From positions 1-6,255 of the forward strand of contig JARFQZ010000133.1 in the NCBI GenBank assembly GCA_029287515.1: a stretch of DNA of 6,255 nucleotides, given 5' to 3'. Shown here one piece after another: positions 5,819 through 6,255 of this stretch (its first letter is position 1; every line of letters begins with the position of its first letter). A program made the translations under genes and the position numbers. The notes below the pieces were generated by a model, which worked only from the letters and a program-made list of their open reading frames with translations, had not been told where the DNA came from and made no database searches. The DNA is from Lysobacterales bacterium (GTDB taxonomy: Bacteria; Pseudomonadota; Gammaproteobacteria; Xanthomonadales; SZUA-36).

Positions 5819-6255
5819 ATGGCAAGCTACAGCACTAATGAGTTCAGAGGTGGTCTGAAGATACTTCTGGATGGCGAACCTTACAATATTGTTGAAAACG
5901 AATTTGTAAAACCGGGCAAAGGCCAGGCATTCAATCGCGTACGCGTCAGGAACCTGAAAACAGGCCGGGTCATCGAGCGAACCTTCAAGTCCGGTGATTC
6001 TGTCGAAGCTGCCGATGTATTCGAGATGGAAATGCAATACCTCTATAGCGACGGTGAATTCTGGCATTTCATGGACCCCGGCACCTACGAACAGCACGCC
6101 GTTGCAAAAGAAGCCATGGGAGACGGTGCGAAATGGCTCAAGGAAGAGGATCTCTGCCAGGTGATGCTCTACAACGGCGAGCCACTCAGTGTGACCCCCC
6201 CCAACTTCACCGAATTGAAAATTGTCGATACCGACCCGGGTCTGAGGGGTGATAC
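5819..6255 (+). CDS. efp: Elongation factor P, 3' end cut by the window edge
   Basis: EF-P binds between the P and E sites of the ribosome and speeds peptide-bond formation at consecutive prolines. The visible 145 codons run from MASYSTNEFRGGLK through domain I (KOW-like, about 1-64), domain II (about 65-127) and into the OB domain III, ending at DTDPGLRGDT. About 40 residues should be missing compared with the usual 188 or so. The loop EFVKPGKGQAF (28-38) carries Lys34, the residue that EpmA beta-lysylates with (R)-beta-lysine made by EpmB. In organisms using EarP this position is an arginine to be rhamnosylated, so this genome should carry epmA and epmB. Neither is in the window. The protein itself contains a Pro-Pro pair (VTPPNF, about 125-130), encoded by a run of eight C at 6195-6202; the downstream reading matches the family, so the run is not a frameshift. 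It is transcribed away from the fimX-like gene. Confidence 0.97.
   Translation, partial: MASYSTNEFRGGLKILLDGEPYNIVENEFVKPGKGQAFNRVRVRNLKTGRVIERTFKSGDSVEAADVFEMEMQYLYSDGEFWHFMDPGTYEQHAVAKEAMGDGAKWLKEEDLCQVMLYNGEPLSVTPPNFTELKIVDTDPGLRGD

Noticed and set aside
5816..6097. 93-aa minus-strand open frame opposite efp
   Set aside because: The plus strand codes for unmistakable EF-P here, and the antisense product resembles nothing known.
6195..6202. Run of eight C in efp as a possible frameshift
   Set aside because: The frame before and after the run gives the expected EF-P sequence (VTPPNF then ELKIVDTDPG), so no base is missing or extra.

Overview
The window looks like a piece of a gammaproteobacterial chromosome. 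All the genes are recognisable, and their sequences fit that class: AccA, TilS, XseB, GluQ-RS, an EF-P with a modifiable lysine, and a FimX-type REC/PAS/GGDEF/EAL protein. I cannot place it below class. There is no sign of plasmid, phage or transposon sequence.

Layout. Six genes run on the minus strand from about 5593 down to the left edge: a FimX-like degenerate cyclic-di-GMP protein, gluQ (glutamyl-Q tRNA(Asp) synthetase), accA, tilS, xseB and the first codons of a gene that looks like ispA. Gaps are 21, 48, 1 and 7 nt, and the last pair overlaps, so this is probably one transcription unit. A likely internal promoter with a perfect TATAAT lies in the 48-nt gap before accA. On the plus strand, efp (elongation factor P) starts at 5819 and runs off the right edge. 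The only sizeable non-coding stretch is the AT-rich 225-nt divergent region 5594-5818, which must hold the promoters of both units and contains two inverted repeats.

How the genes fit together. Most of the operon is housekeeping. GluQ-RS (queuosine-34 of tRNA-Asp), TilS (lysidine-34 of tRNA-Ile) and EF-P (ribosome rescue at polyproline) all serve decoding. AccA makes malonyl-CoA, XseB is the exonuclease VII small subunit, and IspA makes farnesyl diphosphate.

The unusual member is the 674-aa first gene. Its GGDEF signature has become GDHGF, its EAL motif appears as ENI, and its receiver domain lacks the usual phosphorylation residues. It is very unlikely to make or degrade c-di-GMP and is best read as a sensor or effector scaffold of the FimX type. 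Some residues expected for FimX-type nucleotide binding also look altered. I found no wholly new system. The most interesting points are this degenerate signalling protein at the head of a housekeeping operon, the divergent control region, and small oddities in start sites and motifs.
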